From positions 1 to 8,447 of the forward strand of contig CALLME010000122.1 of the NCBI GenBank assembly GCA_938007945.1: a stretch of 8,447 nt of DNA, read 5' to 3'. A program made the position numbers and the translations under genes. This document shows, piece after piece, positions 6,400 through 8,447 of the stretch (the stretch's first letter is position 1; every line of letters begins with the position of its first letter). The notes below the pieces were generated by a model. It was not told where the DNA came from. It made no database searches and worked only from the letters and a program-made list of their open reading frames with translations. The stretch comes from an uncultured Caulobacterales bacterium. Lineage in GTDB: Bacteria; Pseudomonadota; Alphaproteobacteria; Caulobacterales; Maricaulaceae.

Positions 6400-6703
6400 T
6401 TAAAATATTGTGACGATGACAAAGCCGGCGGCGAAAAAGCCCCAACATTCCATCTTACGGGTTGAAAGGTAGCGCAGAAAGCGGGCGCCTTTAATGCGCC
6501 AGCTCTCAGATCGCGTGTCTAGTTCTGTGTCGAAGTCGCGCATCTTAAATGCCAAATCCGCGAAGGTGGCAGCCAGTTGAGCGGTGGCTCAAGGCCCTAT
6601 TGCGTCGGCGTGAACGTGTGCGCTCAACCGCTTCTAGTGTGGCGACAGACGCGGTGGCACCCGCTATGTCTGTCATGTCAATATCAAAAGTCCGATATGT
6701 CAT
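6400..6703 (-). pseudogene. Small membrane-anchored gene upstream of pspA, interrupted by an apparent +1 frameshift
   Basis: A strong Shine-Dalgarno (AAAGGAGAGAG, 6708-6718) precedes an ATG at 6703. That frame gives 52 codons, MTYRTFDIDMTDIAGATASV onward, ending at TAA 6547-6545. The +1 frame then looks coding: from about 6588 it reads TAQLAATFADLAFKMRDFD and continues through SESWRIKGARFLRYLSTRKM to a hydrophobic end, CWGFFAAGFVIVTIF, stopping at TAA 6402-6400. It is closed upstream by TGA at 6591-6589, so a shift between 6588 and 6548 would join them into a ~100-residue protein with one C-terminal membrane segment; the 304-base span is 3n+1. I do not recognise a family. Alternatives are a sequencing indel, a decayed gene, programmed frameshifting, or two separate peptides (the second from an ATG at 6543 without a ribosome site). 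Position makes it the first gene of the psp operon. Confidence 0.55.
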
Positions 6704-6707
6704 TTTT

Positions 6708-6718
6708 CTCTCTCCTTT
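6708..6718 (-). promoter_or_regulatory. Shine-Dalgarno of the first psp-operon ORF
   Basis: AAAGGAGAGAG lies four bases from the ATG at 6703 (GGAG core eight bases away). It is nearly the same as the site before the small exported protein at 4770. It is the main evidence that the short 6703 reading frame is translated. Confidence 0.75.
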
Positions 6719-6772
6719 GTTGGGCTCATTTTGAGCTTTCTCTTTCGTCTCCTCATCACTGCGGCGACATCC

Positions 6773-6802
6773 ATAAGATGACAGAGCTGGAACAAATGTC
6801 GA
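6773..6802 (-). promoter_or_regulatory. Weak candidate sigma-70-type promoter of the psp operon
   Basis: On the - strand TCGACA (6797-6802; five of six matches to TTGACA) is followed after 18 bases by TCTTAT (6773-6778; four of six to TATAAT), pointing at the ATG at 6703. This is a modest match in AT-rich DNA. No sigma-54 -24/-12 pair was found in the 6704-6927 spacer in this orientation. Confidence 0.25.
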
Positions 6803-6864
6803 CGTTTTTTAAGTTATTGAAACATAACAGTTTTTCTAAATTTCAAATCTAGCTTAAGTTAAAT

Positions 6865-6881
6865 TTAGTATATTTTACTAA
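6865..6881. promoter_or_regulatory. Palindrome in the pspF-psp operon spacer, possible operator
   Basis: TTAGTATATTTTACTAA has perfect 6-base arms around TATTT. A second inverted repeat, GTTAT-TGAAAC-ATAAC, lies at 6813-6828, and a palindromic TTAGCTAA (6918-6925) overlaps the pspF -10 region. In the classical system PspF binds activator sites between these two divergent genes, so one of these could be that site. AT-rich DNA produces such palindromes by chance, so support is limited. Confidence 0.3.
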
Positions 6882-6909
6882 TTATTTAGCTTTTATTGTT
6901 GAGATTATT

Positions 6910-6918
6910 TGGTATAAT
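6910..6918 (+). promoter_or_regulatory. Extended -10 promoter of pspF
   Basis: TGGTATAAT is a perfect TGn extended -10 element. Its last base is nine bases before the pspF ATG, so transcription should start around 6924-6927, giving an essentially leaderless mRNA. No -35 box at proper spacing is seen, which suits extended -10 promoters. Confidence 0.6.
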
Positions 6919-6927
6919 TAGCTAAAT

Positions 6928-7974
6928 ATGGCTCTTATTTCACAGCAACCGATTGGGCAGTCCGACTCATTTCATGCCTTAATGGATAGTGTGTCTGATA
7001 TTGCGAGCCTTGAACGGCCCGTTTTACTGGTCGGGGAGCGCGGGACAGGCAAAGAACTCATCGCCTCACGTCTGCATTTCCTCTCCCCGCGATGGGAGCA
7101 GGTCTATGTCTCGCTCAATTGCGCCGCCCAGAGTGAGGCCGAGTTGGAGGCGAAACTGTTTGGCTACGTGTCATATGATTCTCGCCCCGATGAGGAGAGC
7201 GTCTTTATAACAGCGGGTGGCGGGACGCTATTTCTGGATCATATAGAGGCCTGCTCGCCACGGCTTCAAGAAAAGCTACTTGAGACGCTAGAGCAGGGAG
7301 CTGTGCTCGCGCGCGGTGCGGCTGAGGCAGAAGACTTTGACGTGCGCCTTATCTGCGCGACCTCGGTGGATTTGAACGCACGGGCGCAGCAGGGCCTATT
7401 TCGGCCAGACTTAGTTGATTACGTTGCTTTTCATGTCATGCCGCTACCGCCGCTGCGGGTGCGCCTAGATGACATCCCGCCGCTGGTGGAATATTTTGGC
7501 CGCAAGATTACGGCCTCACTGGGCGCAGAGCGCTTCCCAGGTTTTACCGCTGAGGCCACCGCAAGTTTAATGTCGCGTGCTTGGCCAGGTAATGTGCGTG
7601 AATTAAAGCTGACGGTCGAGCGCAGTGTGGCCCAAGCTTTCCTTGCGGATGAAAGCCTAACCGCGCCGATTGCGGCGCTGGTGCATAACCCTTTTGAAGG
7701 CATCGTAATGGCTGCGCCGCAGATGACGTCAGTCCCTGCACCAGCGGTTCATGTGTTAGAGGCGCAAAACTCACCTGACGTCCCGTCAAAGCCGCACCCG
7801 CCGTCCTCACCCCCCACAACAGCGCTGCCAGAGCGCGTAAAAATCTTTGAACGCGGCTTGATAGATGAAGCTCTCACCCTGTCCCAAGACCATCAGGGAC
7901 GTGCGGCAGAGCATTTGGGTCTGACCTATCATCAATTTCGAGGACTATTACGCAAACATGGTTTGAAAAAATAA
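6928..7974 (+). CDS. pspF: PspF-type bacterial enhancer-binding protein with degenerate sigma-54 and ATPase motifs
   Basis: PspF is the AAA+ activator of the psp operon. The 348-residue product starts, like E. coli PspF, directly with the AAA+ domain and no receiver. Walker A is GERGTGKE (36-43), W56 and N64 (SLNCAA) are present, sensor II is WPGNVREL (219-226), and a Pro/Ala-rich linker (about 255-302) leads to a Fis-type helix-turn-helix, GRAAEHLGLTYHQFRGLLRKHGL (324-346), nearly identical to that of E. coli. However, the segment FGYVSYDSRPDEESVFITAGGGTLFLDH (78-105) has no GAFTGA and is three residues shorter; Walker B reads LFLDH, with His for the catalytic Glu (E108 in E. coli); and the R168 arginine-finger position is Tyr165, while R162 (here R159) is kept. 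It is divergent from the psp operon. Orthology is firm, but sigma-54 activation is doubtful. Confidence 0.92.
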   Translation: MALISQQPIGQSDSFHALMDSVSDIASLERPVLLVGERGTGKELIASRLHFLSPRWEQVYVSLNCAAQSEAELEAKLFGYVSYDSRPDEESVFITAGGGTLFLDHIEACSPRLQEKLLETLEQGAVLARGAAEAEDFDVRLICATSVDLNARAQQGLFRPDLVDYVAFHVMPLPPLRVRLDDIPPLVEYFGRKITASLGAERFPGFTAEATASLMSRAWPGNVRELKLTVERSVAQAFLADESLTAPIAALVHNPFEGIVMAAPQMTSVPAPAVHVLEAQNSPDVPSKPHPPSSPPTTALPERVKIFERGLIDEALTLSQDHQGRAAEHLGLTYHQFRGLLRKHGLKK

Positions 7975-8002
7975 GGTGTCCGCCCTATCTTAGGTCAAAG
8001 AG

Positions 8003-8007
8003 AAGGA
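8003..8007 (+). promoter_or_regulatory. Shine-Dalgarno of cysK
   Basis: AAGGA ends six bases before the ATG at 8014 and supports that start. Confidence 0.7.
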
Positions 8008-8013
8008 TCCCCT

Positions 8014-8447
8014 ATGACACGCAATTTCGCCAGCCCACGCGGCAAAATCTACGACTCTATAATGGACACTGTGGGCGGTACGCCACTTGTGCGCTTGCCG
8101 CGTATAACTGAAGGGTTGAAAGCTGACCTTGTTTATAAGCTTGAGTTTTTCAATCCCATCGCCTCTGTCAAAGACCGTATCGGCGTGGCCATGGTTGAAC
8201 AGATGGAAGCCGACGGCATATTAAAACCCGGCGGGACAATCGTTGAGCCGACATCTGGAAACACGGGTATTGGTGTGGCTTTTGCCGCCGCTGCCAAAGG
8301 TTATAAAGCCATTCTCGTCATGCCAGAACAGATGAGTATTGAGCGGCGCAAGATGATGAAACTGCTTGGCGCTGAGCTTGTCTTGACGGACGCCGCAGGT
8401 GGCATCCCTGCGGCCATGGCGAAAGCAGATGAGATTTGCGCGACGAC
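8014..8447 (+). CDS. cysK: Cysteine synthase (O-acetylserine sulfhydrylase), 3' truncated by window edge
   Basis: This PLP enzyme makes L-cysteine from O-acetyl-L-serine and sulfide in the cytosol. The 144 visible codons cover roughly the first half of the usual ~310-330-residue protein. Diagnostic features are DTVGGTPLVRLPRI (18-31), the PLP-lysine motif SVKDR (51-55, Lys53), the substrate-loop TSGNTGIG (80-87) and VMPEQMSIERRKMMKLLGAE (near 102-121), where family members have PxTMSxERR. A ~12-residue extension precedes the core. The ATG at 8014 has AAGGA six bases upstream. It lies 39 bases after pspF on the same strand with no evident terminator between, so read-through from pspF is possible. 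CysK versus CysM cannot be settled from half the protein; CysK is preferred from the SVKDR and PEQMSIERR signatures. Confidence 0.92.
   Translation, partial: MTRNFASPRGKIYDSIMDTVGGTPLVRLPRITEGLKADLVYKLEFFNPIASVKDRIGVAMVEQMEADGILKPGGTIVEPTSGNTGIGVAFAAAAKGYKAILVMPEQMSIERRKMMKLLGAELVLTDAAGGIPAAMAKADEICAT

Noticed and set aside
6722..6736. GG-N10-GC pattern facing pspF
   Set aside because: The flanking bases (GGGCTC and TGAGC) fit the sigma-54 consensus poorly, and a perfect extended -10 lies right before the gene.
6549..6852. Two + strand open frames in the region upstream of pspF
   Set aside because: No ribosome site or recognisable domain. They run opposite the better-supported small psp-operon gene and into the AT-rich spacer.
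7431..7819. Minus-strand open frames inside pspF
   Set aside because: They are antisense shadows of the sensor II and linker coding region, with no ribosome sites.

Overview
This window looks like a chromosomal stretch of an alphaproteobacterium of moderate GC. Stalked or budding marine lineages such as the Maricaulales/Hyphomonadales would fit, but this placement is an inference from gene content and protein style; no rRNA or other decisive marker is present. There are ten protein-coding loci, two of them cut by the window edges, and no tRNA, rRNA, insertion sequence or CRISPR array.

Left part (1-3443): the 3' two-thirds of accA (fatty-acid synthesis, + strand) converges on a TorF-like outer-membrane protein gene (- strand). 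After a 260-base divergent spacer comes mnmC (+ strand), the bifunctional enzyme that finishes the mnm5s2U34 wobble modification of tRNA.

Centre and right (3566-7974): a complete phage-shock-protein (Psp) envelope-stress locus. On the - strand, in transcription order, it holds a small gene with an apparent +1 frameshift (6703-6400), pspA (6353-5661), pspB (5527-5282), pspC (5298-4837), a 75-residue exported protein (4770-4543) and a secreted beta-solenoid protein of the DUF2807/GIN (Toastrack-like) type (4546-3566). pspF is transcribed divergently (6928-7974, + strand) from an AT-rich spacer. In the E. coli paradigm PspA sits on PspF until membrane damage, sensed with PspB/PspC, draws PspA to the membrane and frees PspF to activate the operon through sigma-54. 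The last two exported products would extend this system into the periplasm.

The most notable observation is that this PspF keeps its Walker A motif, the residue used for PspA binding (W56), the glutamate-switch Asn and the DNA-binding domain. It has lost the sigma-54-contacting GAFTGA loop, the Walker B glutamate (now His) and one arginine-finger candidate (now Tyr). Its own promoter has a perfect extended -10 so close to the ATG that the mRNA should be nearly leaderless. Together these suggest a PspA-PspF switch rewired away from sigma-54. Other points of interest are the frameshifted membrane-anchored small gene heading the operon and a large stem-loop with a C-rich apical loop between pspA and pspB.

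Right edge (8014-8447): the 5' part of cysK (cysteine synthase), 39 bases after pspF on the same strand.
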